From: Pseudomonas gingeri
GTDB taxonomy: Bacteria > Pseudomonadota > Gammaproteobacteria > Pseudomonadales > Pseudomonadaceae
NCBI RefSeq assembly: GCF_013386115.1
Contig: NZ_JACAOR010000011.1
Coordinates: 124,001-188,000 of the forward strand
Direction of reading: 5' to 3'
DNA: 64,000 nucleotides
In this document: piece after piece, positions 27,993-36,914 of the stretch
Numbering within the stretch: position 1 is the first letter of the stretch
How the letters are laid out: the number at the start of each line of letters is the position of its first letter
Translations under genes and position numbers: made by a program
The notes under the pieces: generated by a model
Seen by the model: only the letters and a program-made list of their open reading frames with translations
Database searches by the model: none
What the model was told of the DNA's origin: nothing

Positions 27993-30140
27993 ATGATTTA
28001 CGAAGGTAAAGCCATCACGGTTAAGGCTCTTGAAAGTGGCATCGTCGAACTGAAGTTCGATCTCAAGGGTGAGTCCGTCAACAAGTTCAACCGTCTAACC
28101 CTGAACGAATTGCGTCAGGCGGTAGACACCATCAAGGCCGATGCCTCGGTCAAGGGTGTGATTGTCAGCAGCGGCAAGGACGTGTTCATCGTCGGCGCCG
28201 ACATCACCGAATTTGTCGACAACTTCAAGTTGCCGGATGCCGAGCTCGTGGCGGGCAACCTCGAAGCCAACAAGATTTTCAGCGATTTCGAAGACCTGGC
28301 CGTGCCGACCGTTGCCGCGATCAATGGCATCGCCCTGGGTGGCGGTCTGGAAATGTGCCTGGCCGCGGACTTCCGTGTCATGTCCGCCAGCGCCAAGATC
28401 GGCCTGCCGGAAGTCAAGCTGGGGATCTACCCGGGCTTTGGCGGCACCGTGCGCCTGCCGCGCCTGATCGGTGCGGACAACGCCATCGAGTGGATCGCCG
28501 CCGGTAAGGAAAACCGTGCCGAAGATGCCTTGAAAGTCGGCGCCGTCGATGCCGTGGTCGCTCCGGAAAAACTCCAGGAAGCCGCTCTGGAACTGATCAA
28601 GCGCGCCATTTCCGGCGAGATCGATCACAAGGCCAAGCGCCAACCCAAGTTGGACAAGCTCAAGCTCAACGCCATCGAACAGATGATGGCGTTCGAAACC
28701 GCCAAGGGTTTTGTCGCCGGTCAGGCCGGTCCGAACTACCCGGCCCCGGTCGAAGCGATCAAGACCATCCAGAAAGCCGCCAACTTCGGTCGTGACAAGG
28801 CCCTGGAAATCGAAGCCGCCGGCTTCGTGAAACTGGCCAAGACCTCGGCTGCACAAAGCCTGATCGGCCTGTTCCTGAATGACCAGGAGCTGAAGAAAAA
28901 GGCCAAGGCCTACGACGAAATCGCCAAGGACGTGAAACAGGCCGCCGTACTGGGCGCTGGTATCATGGGCGGCGGTATCGCCTATCAGTCGGCGTCCAAG
29001 GGCACGCCGATCCTGATGAAGGACATCAACGAGCACGGTATCGAGCAGGGGCTGGCCGAAGCCGCCAAGCTGTTGGTCGGTCGTGTCGACAAGGGCCGGA
29101 TGACCGCGGCGAAGATGGCCGAAGTGCTCAACGGCATTCGTCCGACCCTGTCCTACGGTGACTTCGGTCATGTCGACCTGGTGGTCGAGGCCGTGGTCGA
29201 GAATCCGAAGGTCAAGCAGGCGGTACTGGCGGAAGTGGAAGCCCAGGTCAAGGAAGATGCGATCCTCGCTTCCAACACCTCGACCATTTCCATCAGCCTG
29301 CTGGCCAAGGCCCTCAAGCGTCCGGAAAACTTCGTCGGCATGCACTTCTTCAACCCGGTGCACATGATGCCGCTGGTGGAAGTGATCCGTGGCGAGAAGT
29401 CCAGCGAGCAAGCGGTAGCGACTACCGTGGCCTACGCCAAGAAAATGGGCAAGAACCCGATCGTGGTCAACGACTGCCCGGGCTTCCTGGTCAACCGTAT
29501 CCTGTTCCCGTACTTCGGCGGTTTCGCCAAGCTGGTCAGCGCCGGTGTGGACTTCGTCCGTATCGACAAGATCATGGAGAAGTTCGGATGGCCGATGGGC
29601 CCGGCGTACCTGATGGACGTGGTCGGCATCGACACCGGCCACCATGGCCGTGACGTGATGGCCGAAGGTTTCCCGGACCGCATGAAGGATGACCGTCGTT
29701 CGGCTGTCGACGCCTTGTACGAAGCCAAGCGCCTGGGCCAGAAGAATGGCAAGGGCTTCTACGCCTACGAGACCGACAAGCGCGGCAAGCAGAAGAAAGT
29801 TGCCGATTCCTCGGTGCTGGAAGTGCTCAAGCCGATCATCTACGAACAGCGTGAGGTGACCGACGAGGACATCATCAACTGGATGATGATCCCGCTGTGC
29901 CTGGAAACCGTGCGTTGCCTGGAAGACGGTATTGTCGAAACCGCCGCCGAAGCCGACATGGGTCTGGTCTACGGCATCGGTTTCCCTCCCTTCCGTGGCG
30001 GTGCGCTGCGTTACATCGATTCGATCGGTGTGGCCGAGTTCGTTGCCCTGGCTGACCAGTACGCCGATCTGGGCGCGCTGTACCACCCGACCGCGAAGCT
30101 GCGTGAAATGGCCAAGAATGGCCAGCGGTTCTTCGGTTAA
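27993..30140 (+). CDS. fadB: Fatty acid oxidation complex alpha subunit FadB
   Basis: A 715-residue multifunctional protein, the usual Pseudomonas length. Residues 1-190 are the enoyl-CoA hydratase/isomerase domain with NGIALGGGLEMCLAADF and the catalytic Glu120 and Glu140; from about 312 the Rossmann 3-hydroxyacyl-CoA dehydrogenase domain starts (VLGAGIMGGGIAY) with catalytic His in GMHFFNPVHMMPL. Together with FadA it forms the alpha2-beta2 beta-oxidation complex. ATG 27993 has GGAGA seven bases upstream; the TTG three bases earlier is not favoured. fadA follows after 29 bases. Confidence 0.96.
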   Translation: MIYEGKAITVKALESGIVELKFDLKGESVNKFNRLTLNELRQAVDTIKADASVKGVIVSSGKDVFIVGADITEFVDNFKLPDAELVAGNLEANKIFSDFEDLAVPTVAAINGIALGGGLEMCLAADFRVMSASAKIGLPEVKLGIYPGFGGTVRLPRLIGADNAIEWIAAGKENRAEDALKVGAVDAVVAPEKLQEAALELIKRAISGEIDHKAKRQPKLDKLKLNAIEQMMAFETAKGFVAGQAGPNYPAPVEAIKTIQKAANFGRDKALEIEAAGFVKLAKTSAAQSLIGLFLNDQELKKKAKAYDEIAKDVKQAAVLGAGIMGGGIAYQSASKGTPILMKDINEHGIEQGLAEAAKLLVGRVDKGRMTAAKMAEVLNGIRPTLSYGDFGHVDLVVEAVVENPKVKQAVLAEVEAQVKEDAILASNTSTISISLLAKALKRPENFVGMHFFNPVHMMPLVEVIRGEKSSEQAVATTVAYAKKMGKNPIVVNDCPGFLVNRILFPYFGGFAKLVSAGVDFVRIDKIMEKFGWPMGPAYLMDVVGIDTGHHGRDVMAEGFPDRMKDDRRSAVDALYEAKRLGQKNGKGFYAYETDKRGKQKKVADSSVLEVLKPIIYEQREVTDEDIINWMMIPLCLETVRCLEDGIVETAAEADMGLVYGIGFPPFRGGALRYIDSIGVAEFVALADQYADLGALYHPTAKLREMAKNGQRFFG

Positions 30141-30169
30141 GCGCCCACACTAGAGCGAGAGTGAACTAT

Positions 30170-31345
30170 ATGAGCTTGAATCCTAGAGACGTCGTGATTG
30201 TCGACTTCGGTCGTACTCCGATGGGCCGCTCCAAGGGCGGCATGCACCGCAACACCCGTGCCGAGGACATGTCGGCGCACCTGATCAGCAAGCTGCTGGA
30301 ACGCAACGTCAAGGTCGACCCGAACGAAGTCGAGGACGTGATCTGGGGCTGCGTGAACCAGACCCTGGAGCAGGGCTGGAACATCGCGCGCATGGCGTCG
30401 CTGATGACCCAGATCCCTCACACCGCGGCCGGCCAGACCGTCAGCCGCCTGTGCGGCTCGTCGATGAGCGCGCTGCACACCGCCGCCCAGGCGATCATGA
30501 CCGGCAATGGTGACGTCTTCGTCGTCGGCGGCGTCGAGCATATGGGCCATGTCGGCATGATGCACGGTGTCGATCCGAACCCGCACATGTCGCTGTACGC
30601 GGCGAAAGCCTCGGGCATGATGGGCCTGACCGCCGAGATGCTCGGCAAGATGCACGGCATCACCCGTGAGCAGCAGGATGCCTTTGGCGTGCGCTCCCAC
30701 CAGCTCGCCCACAAGGCGACCGTGGAAGGCAAGTTCAAGGACGAAATCATTCCGATGCAGGGTTATGACGAGAACGGTTTCCTGAAAGTCTTCGACTACG
30801 ATGAAACCATTCGTCCGGAAACCACCCTGGAAAGCCTGGCGGCCTTGAAGCCGGCATTCAACCCCAAGGGCGGTACCGTGACGGCGGGTACTTCGTCGCA
30901 GATCACCGATGGTGCCTCGTGCATGATCGTGATGTCGGCGCAGCGTGCCCAGGACCTCGGCATCCAGCCCCTGGCGGTGATCCGCTCGATGGCGGTGGCA
31001 GGTGTGGACCCGGCGATCATGGGTTATGGTCCGGTACCGGCCACCCAGAAAGCGCTGAAGCGCGCAGGCCTGGCAATCTCCGATATCGACTTCTTCGAGC
31101 TCAACGAAGCCTTCGCCGCACAGGCCCTGCCGGTGCTGAAGGATCTGAAAGTGCTCGACAAGATGAACGAGAAGGTTAACCTGCACGGCGGCGCCATTGC
31201 TCTGGGCCACCCGTTCGGTTGTTCCGGTGCGCGGATTTCCGGCACCTTGCTCAACGTGATGAAGCAGAATGGCGGGACCCTCGGGGTCTCCACCATGTGC
31301 ATCGGCCTCGGCCAGGGCATTGCCACCGTCTTCGAACGCGTCTAA
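30170..31345 (+). CDS. fadA: 3-ketoacyl-CoA thiolase FadA
   Basis: A 391-residue thiolase. The nucleophile is Cys95 in VSRLCGSSMSALH, and the C-terminal catalytic pair is His in GGAIALGHPFGCSGAR and Cys in STMCIGLGQGIA. It cleaves 3-ketoacyl-CoA in the last step of beta-oxidation. ATG 30170 is preferred to a GTG nine bases upstream. It is the second gene of the fadBA operon, closed by a terminator at 31364. Confidence 0.96.
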   Translation: MSLNPRDVVIVDFGRTPMGRSKGGMHRNTRAEDMSAHLISKLLERNVKVDPNEVEDVIWGCVNQTLEQGWNIARMASLMTQIPHTAAGQTVSRLCGSSMSALHTAAQAIMTGNGDVFVVGGVEHMGHVGMMHGVDPNPHMSLYAAKASGMMGLTAEMLGKMHGITREQQDAFGVRSHQLAHKATVEGKFKDEIIPMQGYDENGFLKVFDYDETIRPETTLESLAALKPAFNPKGGTVTAGTSSQITDGASCMIVMSAQRAQDLGIQPLAVIRSMAVAGVDPAIMGYGPVPATQKALKRAGLAISDIDFFELNEAFAAQALPVLKDLKVLDKMNEKVNLHGGAIALGHPFGCSGARISGTLLNVMKQNGGTLGVSTMCIGLGQGIATVFERV

Positions 31346-31363
31346 GCGTTTCGTCGATGGAAG

Positions 31364-31390
31364 CCGGGGCCTAGTGCCCCGGTTTTTGTT
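31364..31390 (+). terminator. Intrinsic terminator after fadBA
   Basis: CCGGGGC, loop CTAGT, GCCCCGG, then TTTTTG, 18 bases after the fadA stop. Confidence 0.9.
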
Positions 31391-31433
31391 TTTCTGAAAA
31401 TTTTTTTATTTTATTTTGTAAGAGGGCCGATAT

Positions 31434-31670
31434 ATGAAATTGCAGCCTGGGCTCTATCAGCACTACAAGGGACCGCAGTACCGCGTTTTCAGCGTGGCAC
31501 GGCATTCCGAGACCGAAGAGGAAGTGGTGTTCTACCAAGCACTGTATGGCGATTACGGCTTCTGGGTGCGCCCTTTGAGCATGTTCCTGGAGTCGGTCGA
31601 GGTTGACGGCGAACGGGTCCCACGCTTTGCTTTGGTGCAAGCCGAACCGAGCCTTTTTTCCAGGCCATGA
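31434..31670 (+). CDS. DUF1653 family protein
   Basis: A 78-residue protein with the DUF1653 pattern: LQPGLYQHYKGPQYRVFSVA near the start, EEEVVFYQALYGDYGFWVRP in the middle and MFLESVEVDGERVPRF at the end. AGAGGG lies upstream of ATG 31434. The domain is a small beta-barrel of unknown function. It lies in a small gap between the fadBA terminator and the topA promoter, so it is probably transcribed alone. Confidence 0.88.
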   Translation: MKLQPGLYQHYKGPQYRVFSVARHSETEEEVVFYQALYGDYGFWVRPLSMFLESVEVDGERVPRFALVQAEPSLFSRP

Positions 31671-31695
31671 GTGCCGGTCGCGCAGAACCCTGCGC

Positions 31696-31724
31696 TTGAC
31701 CTCACCTTGTTGCCACTATATATA
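31696..31724 (+). promoter_or_regulatory. Sigma-70 promoter of topA
   Basis: TTGACC at 31696-31701, a 17-base spacer and TATATA at 31719-31724, about 60 bases before the topA start. Confidence 0.75.
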
Positions 31725-31785
31725 GCGGTGCCGCGCCAGACGCGGGCTGCGCTCTCACTTCAAGCATTCAGGAATTTTCCGATCC

Positions 31786-34407
31786 ATGGGCAAATCGCTG
31801 GTCATTGTGGAATCCCCGGCTAAGGCCAAGACCATCAACAAGTACTTGGGTACCCAGTACGTGGTGAAGTCGAGTATCGGCCATATCCGAGACCTGCCCA
31901 CCAGCGGTTCGGCGAGTGCCGCCAAGGAACCTGCCGCCAAGCGTGGCAAGGCCGCCGCTGGCGAAGCTCCCGTGCTCTCGGCGAAGGAGAAGGCGCGCAA
32001 GCAGCTGGTCTCGCGCATGGGCGTCGATCCGGATCACGGCTGGAAGGCCCGCTACGAAATCCTTCCCGGCAAGGAGAAGGTGATCGAAGAGCTGCGCCGG
32101 CTCGCCAAGGATGCCGACACCATCTATCTCGCAACCGACTTGGACCGCGAAGGGGAGGCCATTGCCTGGCACCTGCGGGAAGCCATCGGGGGTGACGACA
32201 GTCGCTACAAGCGCGTGGTGTTCAACGAAATCACCAAGAAGGCGATCCAGGAAGCCTTCTCCAAGCCGGGCGAACTGGACCTGGACCGGGTCAATGCCCA
32301 GCAGGCGCGACGTTTCCTCGATCGCGTGGTGGGCTACATGGTTTCGCCGCTGCTGTGGGCCAAGATCGCCCGCGGCCTGTCCGCCGGCCGTGTGCAGTCG
32401 GTGGCGGTGAAGCTGGTGGTCGAGCGCGAACGCGAGATCCGTGCCTTCAACCCGGAGGAATACTGGGAGATCCACGCCGACCTGGGCACCACCAAGGGCG
32501 CCAAGGTGCGTTTCGAAGTGGCGCGCGAGAAAGGCGAAGCCTTCAAGCCGCTGAACGAAGCCCAGGCCATGGCGGCACTGGAGAAGCTCAAGGCGTCGGC
32601 CTACAGCATCGTCAAGCGCGAAGACAAGCCGACCAGCAGCAAGCCGTCGGCCCCGTTCATCACCTCCACCCTGCAGCAGGCGGCGAGCAATCGCCTGGGC
32701 TTCGGGGTGAAGAAGACCATGATGATGGCCCAGCGTCTGTATGAAGCCGGCTACATCACCTACATGCGTACCGACTCGACCAACCTCTCGGTCGATGCCG
32801 TGGCGATGGCGCGGACCTACATCGAGAGCGAGTTCGGCAAGAAGTACCTGCCGGACTCGCCGAACATCTACAGCAGCAAGGAGGGCGCCCAGGAGGCTCA
32901 CGAAGCGATTCGTCCTTCCGACGCCAATACCGAGCCGAGCAAGCTGTCGGGCATGGAGCGTGATGCCGAGCGCCTTTACGAGCTGATCTGGCGCCAGTTC
33001 CTGGCCTGCCAGATGCTGCCGGCGCAATACCTGTCGACCACCGTGACCGTGGGCGCTGGTGACTTCGAGCTGCGTGCCAAGGGCCGCATCCTGAAGTTCG
33101 ACGGCTATACCCGCGTCATGCCGCAGATCGCCAAGCCGGGCGATGACGACGTGTTGCCGGACATGGCCCAGGGCGATGCGCTGAAGCTGATCCAGCTCGA
33201 TCCGAGCCAGCACTTCACCAAGCCGCCGGCGCGTTACTCCGAAGCCAGCCTGGTCAAGGAAATGGAAAAACGTGGCATCGGTCGTCCTTCGACCTATGCG
33301 GCGATCATTTCCACCATCCAGGACCGTGGCTACGTGGCGCTGCACAACCGCCGCTTCTATTCCGAGAAGATGGGCGACATCGTCACCGAGCGTCTGGCGG
33401 AAAGCTTCTCGAACCTGATGGACTACGGCTTCACCGCCGGCATGGAAGAGAACCTCGACGACGTGGCCCAGGGCGAGCGCGACTGGAAAAACGTGCTCGA
33501 CGAGTTCTACGGCGACTTCAAGAAGAAGCTCGAAGTGGCCGAAGGCGCGGAAAACGGCATGCGTGCCAACCAGCCGGTCATGACCGATATCCCGTGCCTG
33601 ACCTGCGGCCGGCCGATGCAGATCCGTACCGCCTCCACCGGCGTGTTCCTCGGTTGCTCGGGTTACAGCCTGCCGCCGAAAGAGCGCTGCAAGGCTACCG
33701 TCAACCTGGTTCCGGGCGATGAGATCGCCGCGGACGACGAGGGCGAGTCGGAATCCCTGGTGCTGCGTGGCAAGCATCGCTGTCCGATCTGCAGCACGGC
33801 GATGGATGCCTACCTGCTGGACGAGAAGCGCAAGCTGCATATCTGTGGCAACAACCCGGATTGCGCGGGCTACGAGATCGAGGAAGGCAACTACCGGATC
33901 AAGGGCTACGAAGGCCCGAGCCTGGAATGCGACAAGTGCGGCAGTGAAATGCAGCTCAAGACCGGCCGTTTCGGCAAATTCTTCGGTTGCACCAACCCGA
34001 CCTGCAAGAACACCCGCAAACTGCTCAAGAGCGGTGACGCGGCGCCGCCGAAGATGGATCCGGTGAAAATGCCGGAACTCAAGTGCGAAAAGGTCAACGA
34101 CACCTACATCCTGCGTGATGGTGCGTCCGGCCTGTTCCTGGCGGCCAGCCAGTTCCCGAAAAACCGCGAGACCCGTGCACCGCTGGTGAGCGAAATCGTT
34201 CCGCACAAGGACGAGATCGATCCGAAGTACCACTTCCTCTGTGAAGCGCCGAAGAAGGACCCGGACGGTCGTCCAGCGGTCATTCGCTACAGCCGCAAGA
34301 CCAAGGAGCAGTACGTGCAGAGCGAAGTGGACGGCAAGCCGACCGGCTGGAAGGCGTTCTACGACGGCGGCAAGTGGAAGGTCGAGGACAAGCGCCAGGG
34401 CGCCTGA
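31786..34407 (+). CDS. topA: DNA topoisomerase I
   Basis: An 873-residue type IA topoisomerase. Toprim domain at the N-terminus (KSLVIVESPAKAKTINKYLG, TDLDREGEAIAWHL), the active-site Tyr326 in YITYMRTDSTNLS, and at least three C-terminal four-Cys zinc motifs (CLTCGRPMQ, CPICSTAMD, CDKCGSEMQ) followed by further zinc-less topo repeats. It relaxes negative supercoils behind RNA polymerase. An insertion after residue 40 rich in Ala/Lys (SASAAKEPAAKRGKAAAGEA) is common in pseudomonads. It starts at ATG 31786 with AGGAA upstream. Confidence 0.97.
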   Translation: MGKSLVIVESPAKAKTINKYLGTQYVVKSSIGHIRDLPTSGSASAAKEPAAKRGKAAAGEAPVLSAKEKARKQLVSRMGVDPDHGWKARYEILPGKEKVIEELRRLAKDADTIYLATDLDREGEAIAWHLREAIGGDDSRYKRVVFNEITKKAIQEAFSKPGELDLDRVNAQQARRFLDRVVGYMVSPLLWAKIARGLSAGRVQSVAVKLVVEREREIRAFNPEEYWEIHADLGTTKGAKVRFEVAREKGEAFKPLNEAQAMAALEKLKASAYSIVKREDKPTSSKPSAPFITSTLQQAASNRLGFGVKKTMMMAQRLYEAGYITYMRTDSTNLSVDAVAMARTYIESEFGKKYLPDSPNIYSSKEGAQEAHEAIRPSDANTEPSKLSGMERDAERLYELIWRQFLACQMLPAQYLSTTVTVGAGDFELRAKGRILKFDGYTRVMPQIAKPGDDDVLPDMAQGDALKLIQLDPSQHFTKPPARYSEASLVKEMEKRGIGRPSTYAAIISTIQDRGYVALHNRRFYSEKMGDIVTERLAESFSNLMDYGFTAGMEENLDDVAQGERDWKNVLDEFYGDFKKKLEVAEGAENGMRANQPVMTDIPCLTCGRPMQIRTASTGVFLGCSGYSLPPKERCKATVNLVPGDEIAADDEGESESLVLRGKHRCPICSTAMDAYLLDEKRKLHICGNNPDCAGYEIEEGNYRIKGYEGPSLECDKCGSEMQLKTGRFGKFFGCTNPTCKNTRKLLKSGDAAPPKMDPVKMPELKCEKVNDTYILRDGASGLFLAASQFPKNRETRAPLVSEIVPHKDEIDPKYHFLCEAPKKDPDGRPAVIRYSRKTKEQYVQSEVDGKPTGWKAFYDGGKWKVEDKRQGA

Positions 34408-34587
34408 TGTCTGCTGTCTTGCGCCAGCGGGCCCATTGCGGCTCACTGGCGCAAGGCTGGTATTGGCAAGGCCGTGTGAGGACCTGGGTTTTCACGCGGC
34501 CTTGGTCTTTTGGGCTTGCGACAAGCCGGGTCGATCCCTGAAACTGTCTGACCCGCCTGTGGCTTTTTTGTCCTGGAGTGCGCCGTC

Positions 34588-35109
34588 ATGGCCAACGAAC
34601 TCTATACCCGCACCAACCAGAAGATCTTTTACGCGGGCCTTGCGCTCGAAGCCCTGGGCAAGGCCGAGGAAAGCCGGGCGATGAACGCGTTGGCGCTGAT
34701 CCAGGCCGAGCGGGAAGCGGCGGTGTTCCACCTGTACGGCGCCTTGCTCGGGCTGTGCCATGAAATTGCCGGTTTCTACCGCCTGCCCCAGGCCAATGCC
34801 CCGCGGGCCGAGCTGTTGCTGACCCGGGAAGTGCTGGAGTCCATTGCCATTCCGGAAATGGCCGAACTGGTGGAACTGGCGCACAGTCCGCAAAGCTGGC
34901 TGGCCCGCCTGATCGCCGCGCACACGGCCTTGTACCTGCCGCCCCAGGCGCCCAGGAAGGCCAAGGGCGACGTGTTGCAGCCGTTGATCGTGGCGGTCAG
35001 CCTGGACGAGGAAGAAACCCCGGAGCTGGGGCGTGAGGAGCTGGAAGGCTGGCGGCAGAACCTCAAGGGCCTGGCGATCCGCTTCCGCGATGGCCTGAGC
35101 GAGTGCTGA
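34588..35109 (+). CDS. DUF6586 family protein
   Basis: A 173-residue soluble, alpha-helical protein (TNQKIFYAGLALEAL, AREAAVFHLYGALLGLCHEI-like region, ending GLAIRFRDGLSEC). It matches the Pseudomonas family that sits directly after topA (PA3012-like by position). Ribosome site GGAG ten bases before ATG 34588. Function unknown. Confidence 0.8.
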   Translation: MANELYTRTNQKIFYAGLALEALGKAEESRAMNALALIQAEREAAVFHLYGALLGLCHEIAGFYRLPQANAPRAELLLTREVLESIAIPEMAELVELAHSPQSWLARLIAAHTALYLPPQAPRKAKGDVLQPLIVAVSLDEEETPELGREELEGWRQNLKGLAIRFRDGLSEC

Positions 35110-35201
35110 TTCAGTGGGTGGGGCTGTAGGCCCCGTCTGTCAGTTGTTCATCAAGCAGTAAAGAAAGCTGTTGAGATCTTGAGCGGGTTGCCACGGATGA
35201 C

Positions 35202-35210
35202 TGATATAAT
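35202..35210 (+). promoter_or_regulatory. Extended -10 promoter of the 77-residue protein gene
   Basis: TGATATAAT is a perfect extended -10 (TGn + TATAAT); no good -35 lies at 17 bases. It stands about 28 bases before the start codon. Confidence 0.55.
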
Positions 35211-35238
35211 CTTGGCCTTTCGTGGAGAACAGACTTTT

Positions 35239-35472
35239 ATGCCTACGTCCTTTCTAGAAATCGTCGAGCTGCCGGACGGCCGTATCGAGCTGCGCCGGGC
35301 CGAGGACGAAGGTTCTCTGGTTACCCTGAACTTCTCTGAAGATGCCAAGGCTTTCCTGCAGGGCCAGCACGTCGAAGTGGCCAAGGCCATGTTGAGCGTG
35401 GGCGTGCAGATGGCGGGGCGACTGGTGGAAGGCGAGATCGAGAAAGAAGACGGTCCGCGCGTTCTTCACTGA
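35239..35472 (+). CDS. Small conserved hypothetical protein (77 residues)
   Basis: Starts MPTSFLEIVELPDGRIELRR and ends EGEIEKEDGPRVLH, an acidic, soluble alpha/beta protein well conserved among pseudomonads at this place (PA3009-like by position, from memory). GTGGAG lies upstream of ATG 35239. No cysteine, no membrane segment, no recognised domain. Located between topA and lexA-sulA and has its own promoter. Confidence 0.8.
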   Translation: MPTSFLEIVELPDGRIELRRAEDEGSLVTLNFSEDAKAFLQGQHVEVAKAMLSVGVQMAGRLVEGEIEKEDGPRVLH

Positions 35473-35576
35473 AGCTGCCAACCGTTTCTGTCATGGTTCG
35501 TCAATTCTGATCGGCTTCTCTGTCCTGGAGAAGCCCTGCGCGATACGTGCGAAGAGTGCCTGTCTGGCGCTTGTGT

Positions 35577-36044
35577 CTAGCCCAAACGAATATTCAGGCT
35601 TTGTGCGTCACCCTTGCGGGCTGCGCTGATCAATTGCTGGCGAGCACTGCTGCTCAGCGGATTGAGCCAGCTGACCACGGTATGACTACGCCCCAGGCGC
35701 AAGGCTTCGCACGTCAGTTGCTGGGCATTCTGGGCGCTGCTGGGTTGCAGCAGCAGGATGCGCTCGCGGTTCAGTCCCGCTTCCCGCAGCCACGCCTGGG
35801 TCAGGCTCGAGGGTGGGGCGATCAGGGTCAGCCAGCGGGCATCCTGGTCCTGGCTCAGTTCGCGCAGGATGGGGGCGAGCAGGCTCAGGCAATTCCCGCC
35901 ACGTAACGACAGTTCGCTGAAGACCTCGGGCTCGGTGCTCCAGGGCGTTTCAACCACCTCCTTGAGAAGTGGGACCAGCGGCTGCGCCATGAACGCTTCG
36001 AACAAGGGCAGTTGTGCGTGTTGTGGAGTTTGCGGAAATTGCAT
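35577..36044 (-). CDS. sulA: SOS cell-division inhibitor SulA
   Basis: A 155-residue SulA-family protein. The RecA-like fold is seen in ARWLTLIAPPSSLTQAWLREAGL and ERILLLQPSSAQNAQQLTCEAL; the C-terminal LNIRLG ending fits the family. It binds FtsZ and blocks ring assembly while DNA is repaired. ATG 36044 has AAGGAGG five bases upstream and follows lexA by ten bases, so it is induced from the lexA promoter rather than its own SOS box, unlike E. coli. Confidence 0.92.
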   Translation of the reverse strand: MQFPQTPQHAQLPLFEAFMAQPLVPLLKEVVETPWSTEPEVFSELSLRGGNCLSLLAPILRELSQDQDARWLTLIAPPSSLTQAWLREAGLNRERILLLQPSSAQNAQQLTCEALRLGRSHTVVSWLNPLSSSARQQLISAARKGDAQSLNIRLG

Positions 36045-36054
36045 GACGCCTCCT

Positions 36055-36663
36055 TCAGCGGCGAATGACGCCGACACTCAAACCTTCGATGACGAAGTCC
36101 TGATCTTTCAGGTTGACTTCGATGGGGGCGAACTCGGGGTTCTCCGCCAGCAGCCAGACCTTGCTGCCTTCGCGCTTGAAGCGCTTGACGGTGACTTCCT
36201 CGCCGATCCGCGCCACCACGATCTGGCCGTTGCGGGCCTCGCGGCAGGTATGCACGGCCAGCAGGTCGCCGTCGAAAATGCCGACGTCCTTCATGCTCAT
36301 GCCGTGAACGCGCAACAGATAGTCGGCCCGGGGATGGAAGAAGGTCGGGTTGATGTTGCAGGATTCCTCGACATGCTGCTGGGCGAGGATCGGTGCGCCC
36401 GCGGCGACCCGGCCGATGATCGGCAGGGTGGATTCGTCGGCCTTGGCCTCGAAACCGGGAATGCGGATACCGCGCGAAGCGCCAGGGGTCATTTCGATCG
36501 CACCCTTGCGGGCCAGGGCCTTGAGGTGTTCTTCGGCGGCGTTCGGCGACTTGAAGCCCAGTTCCAGGGCAATCTCCGCACGGGTTGGCGGATAGCCGTT
36601 GTCATCCAGGCAGCGTTTGATAAAAGCCAGAATCTCAGCTTGGCGTGGCGTCAGTTTTAGCAT
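36055..36663 (-). CDS. lexA: LexA repressor
   Basis: A 202-residue repressor-protease. N-terminal winged helix (LTPRQAEILAFIKRCLDDNG, PPTRAEIALELGFKSPNAAEEHL), cleavage bond Ala88-Gly89 in GRVAAGAPI, catalytic Ser123 (HGMSMKD) and Lys160 (EEVTVKRF). It represses SOS genes and self-cleaves with RecA filaments. The promoter carries two LexA boxes, so it represses itself and sulA. Confidence 0.97.
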   Translation of the reverse strand: MLKLTPRQAEILAFIKRCLDDNGYPPTRAEIALELGFKSPNAAEEHLKALARKGAIEMTPGASRGIRIPGFEAKADESTLPIIGRVAAGAPILAQQHVEESCNINPTFFHPRADYLLRVHGMSMKDVGIFDGDLLAVHTCREARNGQIVVARIGEEVTVKRFKREGSKVWLLAENPEFAPIEVNLKDQDFVIEGLSVGVIRR

Positions 36664-36673
36664 CTCGATCGCT

Positions 36674-36689
36674 CTGTCTTTTTATACAG
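36674..36689 (-). promoter_or_regulatory. LexA (SOS) box, start-proximal
   Basis: CTGTATAAAAAGACAG on the lexA strand, exactly CTG-N10-CAG, 10 bases before the lexA start. Confidence 0.9.
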
Positions 36690-36692
36690 TGA

Positions 36693-36708
36693 CTGGGATT
36701 ATATACAG
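36693..36708 (-). promoter_or_regulatory. LexA (SOS) box overlapping the -10
   Basis: CTGTATATAATCCCAG on the lexA strand, CTG-N10-CAG; it contains the -10 hexamer TATAAT and is three bases from the next box. Confidence 0.9.
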
Positions 36709-36725
36709 TGGAAGGCGCTTGGCAA
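36698..36725 (-). promoter_or_regulatory. Sigma-70 promoter of lexA-sulA
   Basis: TTGCCA (36725-36720), a 16-base spacer and TATAAT (36703-36698) on the minus strand; the -10 is inside the distal LexA box. Confidence 0.8.
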
Positions 36726-36855
36726 TCCTCCTTTTCAAGGTGTCCGCCGGACGGTTGCCGGGAAGGGGGTCGACAGCCGTATCGGGTGCTGCGCTACAGG
36801 CCCCGGTTTCTATGATTTAATACCTGACTGGCTGGCCGCAAATGGACCGTCAGGC

Positions 36856-36899
36856 TTGACATTCCATGGCCTGAAACGTATGTTTCAAACAAGTGTTTG
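36856..36899 (+). promoter_or_regulatory. psrA promoter with two PsrA-type operator sites
   Basis: TTGACA at 36856-36861, 17-base spacer, TATGTT at 36879-36884. Two adjacent palindromes of the PsrA kind cover the -10: GAAAC-GTAT-GTTTC at 36873-36886 and CAAAC-AAGT-GTTTG at 36886-36899, sharing one base. The layout indicates autorepression. Confidence 0.8.
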
Positions 36900-36914
36900 T
36901 CAGGCGGAATAATC

